Below, piece by piece: positions 19,197 to 26,997 of a DNA stretch of 64,000 nt. The position numbers and the translations under genes were made by a program. Each line of letters begins with the position of its first letter. Position 1 is the stretch's first letter. The notes beneath the pieces were generated by a model, which was not told the origin of the DNA, searched no databases, and was given only the letters and a program-made list of their open reading frames with translations. This DNA comes from Leyella lascolaii (lineage in GTDB: Bacteria; Bacteroidota; Bacteroidia; Bacteroidales; Bacteroidaceae): assembly GCF_900079775.1 (NCBI RefSeq), contig NZ_LT556038.1:513087-577086 (forward strand), given 5' to 3'.

Positions 19197-19562
19197 TTAT
19201 AAGCTTTCACCATAACGTTTCCATTCCGTCTCCACATCCTCAATGCCGACATCAAGGAGCCGCATGTTGCGGAACATGTCGGGCAGGATGTTCTCCATGA
19301 AATCCTTGCGGCGGGCATCCATGATGCGTTCTCGCGCACCGGCGGTGACGAAATATCCCAACCCACGTTTGTTGTATATTATACCGTCGCGCGCCAGATA
19401 GTCGTAAGCCTTCACGGCGGTGTTGGTGTTCACTTCGAGTTTCACGGCATACTCCCTCACGCTTGGTATGCGCTCGTCATCGGTGTAGACACCTGCGAGG
19501 ATGTCGTCGCACAGACGGTCAGCCATCTGTATGTATATCGCTTTATCGTTGCTGAATGTCAT
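19197..19562 (-). CDS. GntR-family (YtrA-type) transcriptional regulator
   Basis: 121 residues, the short YtrA-type length. The N-terminal winged helix covers about residues 9-75: IYIQMADRLCDDILAGVYTDDERIPSVREYA, then VNTNTAVKAYDYLARDGIIYNKRGLGYFV. There is only a short C-terminal helix and no ligand-binding domain. YtrA-type regulators usually repress the ABC transporter operon they belong to. Here the gene is last in the operon, overlapping the upstream permease stop by four bases (ATGA), so it is probably autoregulated with the transporter genes. Confidence 0.9.
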   Translation of the reverse strand: MTFSNDKAIYIQMADRLCDDILAGVYTDDERIPSVREYAVKLEVNTNTAVKAYDYLARDGIIYNKRGLGYFVTAGARERIMDARRKDFMENILPDMFRNMRLLDVGIEDVETEWKRYGESL

Positions 19563-20434
19563 ATGTTCAAGAGTTTATTGTTTATTACCTGCATCCTTGT
19601 GAACACACGGAAGGAAAGCCGCACGAACACCACAATGCATACGAGCATCAGCGTAACCGGTATCCAGATGTTCACAGCCGGGACAATGAGATGTATCAAC
19701 GCTGTAACCAAAGAGTATATAAGGCATGCGAACAACCACGAATGGCGGCGGAACAGCGAGCCCATAAGGAGAAAGGCAGACATGTCGAACAGATATTGCA
19801 GGACAAACCATACACCCAGAAAGTTTCCCGACTGCATGCCCGTGGCTGCAAAAGATGCGTATAACGACGAGTTGGGGAAAGACGTCTCAATATCTATTCC
19901 CATTGACTTTAACGCTCCGACGCCTTTAGAGGCAATGTCGGACAGCATGGATGCGGACGCCATGACATACGAGCCTATGTGCGTATCACCGAATATAAGC
20001 TTTATGAAAACCATCTGAAGCTGGTCTGCCAGCACGAAGGACACCACCGACATAAGCAGTCCGCCGAGGGCAACCATCACCACACGGGTGACATATTTCT
20101 CCATGTTGGACGCGGGAAGCATCATGTATGCTATGCGCTGTTGCTTTGTTCTCATGTTGCGGAACACCATACTTACGCCCACCATCATCACAAGCCAGTA
20201 GATGGATATGAAGATGAAAGACAAGCCTTTAGACAGTTTTTCCATCATGAGGACCTGCATACGGGCATCTCCGCCATACGCCATGTATGTCGCCTCACCG
20301 CCAATCGACAGGAATGTCATGAGGAATGTCATCAGCAAAGTTATTATTATCGTGGTGCGGATGGCGAATCCGCGTTCTTCCACAAGGCTCCATCTTGCGA
20401 GCCGCGCCGTTCTCGATATATTGAAATTGCTCAT
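19559..20434 (-). CDS. ABC-2 type permease-like membrane protein (second of a paralogous pair)
   Basis: 291 residues with about six hydrophobic segments. It shares several landmarks with the protein encoded just upstream: LPASNMEKYVTR (HPASNMEKYLSR in the partner), LFRRHSWL (FFRRHAFL), and the C-terminus VINNKLLNI (VINNKWINI). It lies between an ABC ATPase gene and a GntR gene, so it is most likely one half of the membrane channel of an ABC-2 exporter. The transported substrate cannot be told. Confidence 0.75.
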   Translation of the reverse strand: MSNFNISRTARLARWSLVEERGFAIRTTIIITLLMTFLMTFLSIGGEATYMAYGGDARMQVLMMEKLSKGLSFIFISIYWLVMMVGVSMVFRNMRTKQQRIAYMMLPASNMEKYVTRVVMVALGGLLMSVVSFVLADQLQMVFIKLIFGDTHIGSYVMASASMLSDIASKGVGALKSMGIDIETSFPNSSLYASFAATGMQSGNFLGVWFVLQYLFDMSAFLLMGSLFRRHSWLFACLIYSLVTALIHLIVPAVNIWIPVTLMLVCIVVFVRLSFRVFTRMQVINNKLLNI

Positions 20435-20471
20435 ATTTTACATGTTTTTATTTGCCTGTCCGAATGGCGGA

Positions 20472-21290
20472 TCAGATGTTTATCCATTTGTTGTTTATCA
20501 CGTTGGTGCGTATGAAGAGTCTGTACGACGCCCAGTAGTTGAATATTGTGAGTACCAGGATAAACACTGCGGCAGTGTATCTGGCGGTAACCACCATTGC
20601 GATACTCGGACCCTCGTAATCCACCGTCGCCGCTGTCATTGCCAAAGCCATCTGTATGAACATCAGCACAATCGTTGTGAGGAGGAACGCATGACGGCGG
20701 AAGAACGCGCTTCCGAGTATGTAGAAGCTGTGAGTCCACATCATTGCAGTCACCATGAGGACAATGTTTGCGACGGTTTCTGCCGGGAGCGAGCTTATGA
20801 ACCACATGAGACCCGGGTCATGAAACATAGGACCGGCAGCCAGCATACTTAAGATGCTGCTTGTGGGCGACCACCCCATAACGGTGTTGAACATCATCCT
20901 GATACAGTCGGCGGCGAAAAAAGCCAGTGTTATTACTACTCCCCAGCCCACCGTAACATAAATCCACCGCGAGAGATATTTCTCCATGTTCGACGCCGGA
21001 TGCATCAGGAAAGCCGTCGCCTGACGCCTGTGACGGGTGCAGGCAAACATGGTGCTCGCCCCGAAATTAAAGCATGTGAGTCCCATCATCACACAGAACG
21101 AGAGCATTATTCCGCCGACGAAGTCAAAATCACCGTACCCACTATTGACGAACATCACCCCTGCCATGAACTCCTCGCACAAGAAGAAGGCTATCGTCAT
21201 TACAATTCCCATACGCAGGAGGTTTCCTTTATTGTTCCCGTATGTCCACAAAAGCATCATGCGGAAACGTTTCCAGTCAAACTGTCTCAT
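20472..21290 (-). CDS. ABC-2 type permease-like membrane protein (first of a paralogous pair)
   Basis: 272 residues with about six membrane segments (for example MGIVMTIAFFLCEEFMAGV). It carries HPASNMEKYLSRW, FFRRHAFL and a VINNKWINI C-terminus, all shared with the next gene. It starts 37 bp after the ATPase stop. The pair probably forms a heterodimeric permease working with the ATPase at 21328-22146. I know no better family name than ABC-2-like; confidence in transport function comes from the neighbourhood. Confidence 0.75.
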   Translation of the reverse strand: MRQFDWKRFRMMLLWTYGNNKGNLLRMGIVMTIAFFLCEEFMAGVMFVNSGYGDFDFVGGIMLSFCVMMGLTCFNFGASTMFACTRHRRQATAFLMHPASNMEKYLSRWIYVTVGWGVVITLAFFAADCIRMMFNTVMGWSPTSSILSMLAAGPMFHDPGLMWFISSLPAETVANIVLMVTAMMWTHSFYILGSAFFRRHAFLLTTIVLMFIQMALAMTAATVDYEGPSIAMVVTARYTAAVFILVLTIFNYWASYRLFIRTNVINNKWINI

Positions 21291-21327
21291 CTTTCCATTC
21301 TCCTTTCTTCCTTATGTTTCATTCCCG

Positions 21328-22146
21328 TCATTTGAGCATTCCTTTTGTCACAGCGTTGAAAAGGAGTTCCAGATTCACAGGTGTCTCCTCACGACTGCCA
21401 CGGCGCGCCATGACGGCATTGCCCTGAATGGAGAACTCGGAGTATATAACGTCGTCGGTGGAATCGCCCGGACGGCGGGTCTCAAAGACATACTTGTCGC
21501 ACACGTCGCCCACAGACTCGTCGAGAGCGACGCCGTTTCCGTCGAATATCACTATGTGGTCGAGCAGCGACTCCACGTCGTGCACCTGATGGGTGGATAT
21601 TATCAGGGTGCGGTCCTCGGTCATGTTGTTTGCCACGACCTTACGGAACTGGCTCTTCGACGGTATGTCGAGTCCGTTCGTAGGCTCGTCCATGAGCAGC
21701 AGGCGTGTCCCTGCGGCAAGGGCGAAACTCATGTACACCTTCTTCTTCTGACCCATGGAAAGGGCGTTTAGCCTGAGTGTGAGGGGCAGTTCAAACTCGT
21801 TCAGACAGTTCTGAAGCACCTCGCGGCTGAACCGTGGATAGAAAGGCTCGTTCATGCGGACATACTCATCGAGGGTCGTGCGCGGCAGTTCAAACTCCTC
21901 GGGCACAAGGAATATCTCCTGAAGCATCTCCGCCTGACGGAGGCGCGCCTCCATTCCGTCCACCTTCACCGTCCCGCCCGACGGCTGGAGAAGTCCGCTT
22001 ATCAGATAGAGCATAGTGCTCTTTCCCATGCCGTTCTTGCCGAGCAGACCGTAAATGCGGTTTTCCTCGAATTTAAGACTGAAGTCTTCGAACACGTTTC
22101 TTTTTGTTCCCGGATAACTGAATGTTATGTTGTCTACTGTTATCAT
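21328..22146 (-). CDS. ABC transporter ATP-binding protein
   Basis: 272 residues. Walker A is GKNGMGKST at 36-44, the signature is LSMGQKKK (a variant of LSGGQ), Walker B is LLLMDEP, followed by a D-loop (GLD) and the switch His in STHQVHD. The first seventy residues align with the YtrB/CcmA-type exporter ATPases. The C-terminal forty residues extend past the nucleotide-binding fold. It powers the two membrane proteins encoded next. No promoter of its own is evident, so it may be read from the promoter at 22.82-22.85 kb. Confidence 0.92.
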   Translation of the reverse strand: MITVDNITFSYPGTKRNVFEDFSLKFEENRIYGLLGKNGMGKSTMLYLISGLLQPSGGTVKVDGMEARLRQAEMLQEIFLVPEEFELPRTTLDEYVRMNEPFYPRFSREVLQNCLNEFELPLTLRLNALSMGQKKKVYMSFALAAGTRLLLMDEPTNGLDIPSKSQFRKVVANNMTEDRTLIISTHQVHDVESLLDHIVIFDGNGVALDESVGDVCDKYVFETRRPGDSTDDVIYSEFSIQGNAVMARRGSREETPVNLELLFNAVTKGMLK

Positions 22147-22247
22147 GACCTTATATGTTTTTATGTTGTCTGTTAATGTTTATCTGAAATCTTTATTCCT
22201 TTGTTGATGTATGACTGTCACACTGCCGTTCCTTTCTTCTTTCCGTG

Positions 22248-22742
22248 TCATTTTACCGTCACATCCTGTGCGATATACCAGTCGGAGTGTGGCTGCATCA
22301 CGAGCATGTTGTCGGCAAGCTCGTAGCCTTTCGCCTTGTCACACCATCTGTAAGTGTTCACCGCGGCGACGTTGCCCATCACCATCCTGTACTCCGTCTT
22401 CTCCTCAGCCTTGGCGTAAGCAGATGCCTTGGAGTCCCATCTCTGCAGTTCGAGCGTGTATCCCGCAGCGTCATATGTATAGTTCAGTCTGTATGACGGC
22501 TGCCACCTGCGTGACGAGGAGTTCCACTCCAGGGCTTCCTTCGACACCAGACGGTTGTCTGAGTCGTAAAGGAAGCGGTACTGAAGTTTCTGAGAGAGAT
22601 ATTTTTCCGAATTGTCATATACATTGATTGAGGCAACCTTGCCGTCCTGTATGTCGGCGTTGTAGAGATAACGGCTGCTTTCCGATCCGAGTGAATTGAA
22701 ATACATTGCCATTACTGTTGCTGCTGTGATGATTGCGTCCAT
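22248..22742 (-). CDS. Secreted DUF3836-like protein
   Basis: 164 residues. A hydrophobic N-terminus (MDAIITAATVMAMYFNS) could be a signal peptide or anchor. The body has YD-repeat-like lines: LQYRFLYDSDNRLVSKEALEWNSSSRRWQPSYRLNYTYDAAGY, which resembles the Bacteroidetes DUF3836 family of unknown function. It has its own good promoter and lies 101 bp upstream of the ABC ATPase gene. Whether it belongs functionally with the transporter is unknown. Confidence 0.65.
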   Translation of the reverse strand: MDAIITAATVMAMYFNSLGSESSRYLYNADIQDGKVASINVYDNSEKYLSQKLQYRFLYDSDNRLVSKEALEWNSSSRRWQPSYRLNYTYDAAGYTLELQRWDSKASAYAKAEEKTEYRMVMGNVAAVNTYRWCDKAKGYELADNMLVMQPHSDWYIAQDVTVK

Positions 22743-22821
22743 AGTCGTATAGTTTTTAATGTGTTATTGTTTGTTTTGTTGTTTTATTACTGTTATAGTG
22801 TATTACTTTAATAGTACACTG

Positions 22822-22852
22822 CAAATGTACGCTATTTTGCAATACGATGCAA
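22822..22852 (-). promoter_or_regulatory. Promoter of the DUF3836-like gene
   Basis: Minus strand TTGC, exactly 19 bp, then TACATTTG. The predicted transcript start is about 75 bases upstream of the ATG at 22742. Confidence 0.7.
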
Positions 22853-23114
22853 GCTTTTCGGGACTTTTTTTATATAAAGACCGGATTTTGGCTTAGATTT
22901 AACGTTTGTTTACGAAAAACCGGGTCATATAGCGGGAAAATCACCCTTTCACCGGTGAAAAATACCTGCGGAAGCGGTTTCAGGCAGAACCAGCAACCTG
23001 ACCTCATCCATATTTCGCGCTGATGTCTGACACACCGGCTTACGGTATTGCAAAAATAAGCGACGGATGATGACGTGACAAAACATGGAAAGGGACGGAC
23101 GACGTGCGAGGAAT

Positions 23115-23178
23115 CATATATATAATAAGGTGAGATAATATATATAATAAGGTGAGATAATATATATAATAAGGTGAT
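23115..23178. repeat. 22-bp tandem repeat, three copies
   Basis: The unit TATATATAATAAGGTGAGA occurs three times at a 22-bp period. It is AT-rich and noncoding. Confidence 0.85.
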
Positions 23179-23232
23179 GAACAGAAATAATGCGCACAGA
23201 CCGTCCTCACATAATTACCGCGCCAGCCTGTA

Positions 23233-23412
23233 GAGACGCAAAATTTTGCGTCTCCCGTGCAATAACAGGATATTAACGACGACATACCACCATCCCTACA
23301 CATTGCGCATATTTGTCTCTCACGAGCAACGGAAGCATGTTTCCACCGACATATAAACATGCATATATATATTGCGAAGGACTTGCTTGGGAGACGCAAG
23401 ATTTTGCGTCTC
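23233..23412. repeat. Two GAGACGC...GCGTCTC palindromes
   Basis: Copies at 23233-23254 and 23391-23412 face each other in the usual left/right context (GCCAGCCTGTA before the left copy, CTACT after the right copy) but 158 bp apart. The sequence CTCACGAGCAAC at 23315-23331 between them is the flank of a lost middle copy. The gap 22853-23497 holds no gene. Confidence 0.85.
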
Positions 23413-23497
23413 TACTATAATACCAAGATGTGTTGCCGGCGGATACGCTTCAATGAAAGGCAAAAAAGCGATTTGGCGGAATGACGACCTAATCGCG

Positions 23498-24883
23498 TCA
23501 AATCTTGTGATGCAGCCATTTGCCCCGGAAAAGACGCACAAGGAAAAGGATGCCTCGGAACGTCAGCTCCAGAGCCATAGCCGTCCATACACCCTTCAGT
23601 CCGTACTCCGGAGCGAGCAAAGCCGCAAGCGACAGACGCACGCACCACATGCTGAACAGATTGATGAGTGCCGGTTTGAGCGTGTCTCCGGCTCCCACAC
23701 ACACGCAATATACAACTATAGAGGCGGCGAACATCGGTTCAGCGAAAGCCTCTATGCGAAGACTCTGTATGCCGAGAGCACGTATCTCCTCTACAGGAGT
23801 GAGGATGCTCATCATGTCAGGAGCGAAAATATACATCACGGCACCCATCACAGCCATCACAGCCATGCCCAAGCCCACCGTCATGTGTGCGAAACTGCGG
23901 CACAGACCGAGTCTCTGGGCACCCTTGGTCTGCCCCACAAGTGTCGTGGCAGCGTCACCGATGCCGTATCCGGGCATGTAGCACAGACTTTCAACCGTGA
24001 TGGCGAAGGTGTTGGCGGCAATGGCGAAGTTGCCCAGCGGAGCCACAATCATGGTGCTCACTATCTGCGCGCCGCTCATCAGGACCGACTGCAGGGCGAT
24101 GGGTGTGCCTATCTTCAGCGCGTTGCGGACATAGGATGTAACCCAGCGGAAACGCTCGCTGTCCTGCCGTAAAGCCAGCATCTTGCTCCTGAAAATGGCA
24201 AAATATGCCTGCAAGGAGGCTGCCACCGTCACCGCAAGAGCCGTTCCTATAGCCGCTCCTACCACACCCAGTCCCATGACGAATATGAATATGTAGTTGA
24301 AAATGACGTCGAGCACACACATGAGCACGCTCACTATACTCGGGATGCGCATGTTGCCCGAACACTTCAGCATCGCCCCGCAAAGGTTGGACAGCTGGAA
24401 CGAGGGCACGGCGAGCGAGAATATGAGGAAGTAGAGCGATGCGTCGCGAGCTATGTCCTCGCCTCCGCCAAGCCAGTAGGGCAGCCGCGAATGCACAGCC
24501 ACCGCCAAAAGCAGCACCACCATACTTATTATCGTGGTACAGACAAGACCGTGACGGAACACCTGACGGGCTTTGCCGAAATCACCGGAGCCTATGAAAT
24601 GTGCCGCCTGTACGGAGAATCCGAGCGACGCGGCATTGGTTATGCTGCCGAGAAGCCACGTGGTGGTCTCCACCAGACCTATCGACGCCGATGCCTCCGC
24701 GCCGATGTGACCCACCATGGAGGCGTCGATGAAGAACATGAGTACGGATGTAACCTGCGCGAGAATGGACGGAATACTCAGTCCTATGATAAGACTGAGT
24801 TTCTCGCTTGTGCTCACCGGCTTTCCCTCGCGTATGCCGGCAAGAAGCTCGTCACTGCTTTTCAATGAAAAAATACGTCCCAA
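23498..24883 (-). CDS. MATE family efflux transporter
   Basis: 461 residues with twelve predicted membrane helices in two MatE halves. The N-terminal half includes SIPSILAQVTSVLMFFIDASMVG, the second half KIGTPIALQSVLMSGAQIVSTMIVAPLGNFAIAA. MATE proteins export drugs or other cations in exchange for Na+ or H+; the substrate is not predictable here. The start is uncertain: the frame opens with TTG at 24883, a second TTG lies at 24865 and a GTG at 24817. The conserved N-terminal extension (IREGKPVST) argues against the GTG. A -7 element TAACTTTG (complement of 24892-24899) lies directly upstream. Confidence 0.88.
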   Translation of the reverse strand: MGRIFSLKSSDELLAGIREGKPVSTSEKLSLIIGLSIPSILAQVTSVLMFFIDASMVGHIGAEASASIGLVETTTWLLGSITNAASLGFSVQAAHFIGSGDFGKARQVFRHGLVCTTIISMVVLLLAVAVHSRLPYWLGGGEDIARDASLYFLIFSLAVPSFQLSNLCGAMLKCSGNMRIPSIVSVLMCVLDVIFNYIFIFVMGLGVVGAAIGTALAVTVAASLQAYFAIFRSKMLALRQDSERFRWVTSYVRNALKIGTPIALQSVLMSGAQIVSTMIVAPLGNFAIAANTFAITVESLCYMPGYGIGDAATTLVGQTKGAQRLGLCRSFAHMTVGLGMAVMAVMGAVMYIFAPDMMSILTPVEEIRALGIQSLRIEAFAEPMFAASIVVYCVCVGAGDTLKPALINLFSMWCVRLSLAALLAPEYGLKGVWTAMALELTFRGILFLVRLFRGKWLHHKI

Positions 24884-25059
24884 AGCGGCTGCAAAGTTAA
24901 CTCAAAAAAATGTGTAAAACGAATAAAACGACACCATATTATATATATACGGCACAACATTCTCCCAAAACATGACATCAGAACCAAGCCTCACCGCGTG
25001 CTGATGTCATACAGAGCCACGTCTGGTAATGCAGAGAATGCAACGGACAATCCCCCGGA

Positions 25060-25094
25060 AAACAAAAAGATGAAGTCATGCGCATGACCTCATC
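25060..25094 (-). terminator. Strong rho-independent terminator of the orphan unit
   Basis: GATGAAGTCATG at 25069-25080 pairs with CATGACCTCATC at the right, one mismatch. On the minus strand the hairpin is followed by TTTTTGTTTT. Confidence 0.85.
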
Positions 25095-25176
25095 CTCATA
25101 TAACTTTCCTGATTTCTGTTTCCTTATAATTAAACCTATTTCTTTTTTCCTATGCTTTCCCATGATGAGCAGCGGC

Positions 25177-25242
25177 TTATTCCTTGTTCTTCCTCACCGC
25201 CATACCTATTGCAGCTAACGCTGCAAATAGGGTCATCTTCAT
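25177..25242 (-). CDS. Possible 21-residue membrane microprotein
   Basis: The frame begins MKMTLFAALAAIGMAV and ends RKNKE before TAA. It is a short hydrophobic helix with a basic tail, the usual form of small membrane or type I toxin-like peptides. It lies within the orphan transcript, about 385 bases from the predicted transcript start. A purine-rich stretch (GTAGAAGGATTTTG) precedes the ATG. Chance occurrence cannot be ruled out. Confidence 0.4.
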   Translation of the reverse strand: MKMTLFAALAAIGMAVRKNKE

Positions 25243-25631
25243 GCATCAAAATCCTTCTACCATCTTTCTACACTTCCTGACCTTTACCTATTGAACCTCC
25301 TGAACAACCTTTCTTATCAACCTTAACAACTAATACCCAAATCTGTTATCCTTCAATCTTTACCTGCCAATACCTTTTCTTTAAGTGTTATCCTCAATCT
25401 TATACCTTTTGTCGTTATCCTCAATCTTATACCTTTGACCAATACCCTGTTCTTATTTACTAATCCTTTTTATTTTTATCCGTTCTCAATCTTTACCTTA
25501 TTTACTTTATCTCTCTCTTTTTTATTACCTATGAAGATCTTTTCTACTACCTATGAAGATTTATCTCTCTCAAATTAATCTTATCTGACGTCTTTCTTTT
25601 TGTACCTCGCGGTAGATTTCTTTTGACGATG

Positions 25632-25662
25632 CAAAGTTACAACCGTATGACATTCCACGCAA
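25632..25662 (-). promoter_or_regulatory. Promoter of the orphan unit
   Basis: Minus strand TTGC, exactly 19 bp, then TAACTTTG. No known gene follows before the terminator at 25.06 kb. Confidence 0.75.
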
Positions 25663-25716
25663 CACTTTTGCATTACTTGTTCCAGAAAAATGCCTTATTT
25701 TTGACCTAAATCAACT

Positions 25717-25734
25717 ACTGTGTGCGCACACAGT
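25717..25734. promoter_or_regulatory. 18-bp perfect palindrome upstream of the orphan promoter
   Basis: ACTGTGTGCGCACACAGT is a perfect palindrome 55 bp upstream of the -33 element. Read toward the orphan unit the block is AAAAAGCC-ACTGTGTGCGCACAC. A closely similar block (AAAAAGCATG-CTGTGTGCGCACAC) precedes the promoter at 57.71 kb in the same relative orientation. Confidence 0.7.
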
Positions 25735-25746
25735 GGCTTTTTCATG

Positions 25747-25878
25747 AAAAAACAGTGCCAGTGAGGGCAATGAAAGCTTGCTTTCAAATTGCCGAATGCA
25801 GCCTGTTTTATAGAAAAAACATGTACAAGTCGGGGCAATGAAAGACTGCTATATTATTGCCGGACGCGGAATGTTTTT
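25747..25878. repeat. Type A hairpin repeat plus a decayed copy
   Basis: The first copy has outer arms AAAACAG/CTGTTTT and core GCAATGAAAGC/GCTTTCAAATTGC, again with matched changes in both arms. A degenerate copy follows. The region up to 26095 has no gene. Confidence 0.75.
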
Positions 25879-26095
25879 ATTAAAGAAATGTACGAGCGAG
25901 GGATATGAAAGATTGTCGTATGGATGGCGAAAGAAGGCTGGTGTATTTGAAAACAACGGAAGCGAGGGATATCGGGCATCGGTATAACACCGTGAAGGTG
26001 GTGAAATCGATACAACATATATTATATATAATAATGTATAATATGTCGTTCCAAGCATCGGTAACATAATATCATAACAATGGCGCAAGCCTGTA

Positions 26096-26206
26096 GAGAC
26101 GCAAAATCTTGCGTCTCACGAGCAACAAAAGCATATTTTCACAGCCATACAAATGTGCGGATGTATTGCGGAACGCCCGCTCGGGAGACGCAAGATTTTG
26201 CGTCTC
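26096..26206. repeat. Two GAGACGC...GCGTCTC palindromes, 89 bp apart
   Basis: Copies at 26096-26117 and 26185-26206 form a minimal left/right pair: CTGTA before the left copy and CTACTTTTACAG after the right copy. Confidence 0.88.
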
Positions 26207-26275
26207 TACTTTTACAGGCAGCGATGGAATGCATGGACAAGCGTCATGGTGGGGGCACATGATGAAAAAAACACG

Positions 26276-26306
26276 GAAAAAGGCGGACTCTACTGAATCC
26301 GCCTTT
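26276..26306 (-). terminator. Terminator of the glyS-FKBP operon
   Basis: AAAGGCGGA at 26279-26287 pairs with TCCGCCTTT at 26298-26306. The minus strand continues TTTTTCC. It lies 40 bp past the FKBP stop. Confidence 0.8.
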
Positions 26307-26346
26307 ATACTGTATACTGATGCGCAGAGGCACCGTTGATGATGTG

Positions 26347-26994
26347 TCATTCCTCCACCCATCCCGCAGCTTTACGCGCCTTGGAGTCGGGCACGTCCAC
26401 ACCAGCCCTGTAATAGCTCACGAGTGTCACGTCGAACACCAGCGTGGAATAAGCCGGAATGGTACCGTTGTTGGTTGTGCCATAGGCAAGCTGATACGGG
26501 ATGTACACCTTCCAGCGGTCGCCTATGTGCATGTGCTGCAGTGCGGTAGACAGTCCGTCCACCACTCCCGACACTCCGAACTTTGCCGGTGTGGACGTTG
26601 CCGGACTGTATTCTCCCGTGAACGACTTGTCGAAAACATATCCCTCGGGATAAGATGTCGACGGGAGCAGCCGTCCCTCATAGTGCACCTTCACAGAGTC
26701 TGTGTACAGAGGGCAGCCCGAGCCCGTGCCGTTCTCCAGCACATTCACCACGACGTGGTCGTAGGGATCCTTCGCCGCCGACTCCTCGAGCGACCACTGG
26801 CGTATCACCTTCCAGCTCTTGTCGCCCAGCGACGCACTCGACTTCGCCGTGGCATACAGGTTGTTGAAATAATCGTCATTGGTCTTCTTCCAGTTGGCGA
26901 ACTCCTCCGGATCACCGTCACTCTCACTGCACGACGTGAGCAGAGCCATCGGTGCGAGCAGTGCAAACAGATATATAATAAGGTGTCTGTTCAT
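26347..26994 (-). CDS. FKBP-type peptidyl-prolyl isomerase lipoprotein
   Basis: 215 residues. A lipoprotein signal (LLAPMALLTSC, Cys22) anchors it in a membrane. Residues about 90-195 form an FKBP domain: VKVHYEGRLLPS, FDKSF, VSGVVDGLSTALQHMHIGDRWKVYIPYQLAYG, and STLVFDVTLVS. It catalyses cis-trans isomerisation at proline during folding of exported proteins. A C-terminal tail of about twenty residues follows the domain. It starts three bases after the glyS stop, so it is expressed with it. Confidence 0.9.
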   Translation of the reverse strand: MNRHLIIYLFALLAPMALLTSCSESDGDPEEFANWKKTNDDYFNNLYATAKSSASLGDKSWKVIRQWSLEESAAKDPYDHVVVNVLENGTGSGCPLYTDSVKVHYEGRLLPSTSYPEGYVFDKSFTGEYSPATSTPAKFGVSGVVDGLSTALQHMHIGDRWKVYIPYQLAYGTTNNGTIPAYSTLVFDVTLVSYYRAGVDVPDSKARKAAGWVEE

Positions 26995-26997
26995 ATA

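Larger units (their letters stand above)
25060..25626 (-). ncRNA. Orphan transcript of about 570 nt with purine-rich leader, function unknown
   Basis: A consensus-like promoter (25632-25662) and a strong terminator (25060-25094) define a minus-strand unit with no recognised gene. The first 380 bases of the transcript are almost all purines and T, with internal direct repeats: GAGAGAGATAAA twice, ATCTTCATAGGTA twice, GGTATAAGATTGAGGATAAC twice. An early small hairpin (TACC GCGA GGTA) is visible. Near the 3' end is a 21-codon reading frame at 25177-25242. It could be a regulatory RNA, a messenger for that small protein, or both. Confidence 0.6.

Noticed and set aside
24978-25163. 61-codon frame at the end of the orphan unit
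   Set aside because: It runs through the terminator hairpin and ends in repeat-free intergenic sequence; no feature supports translation.
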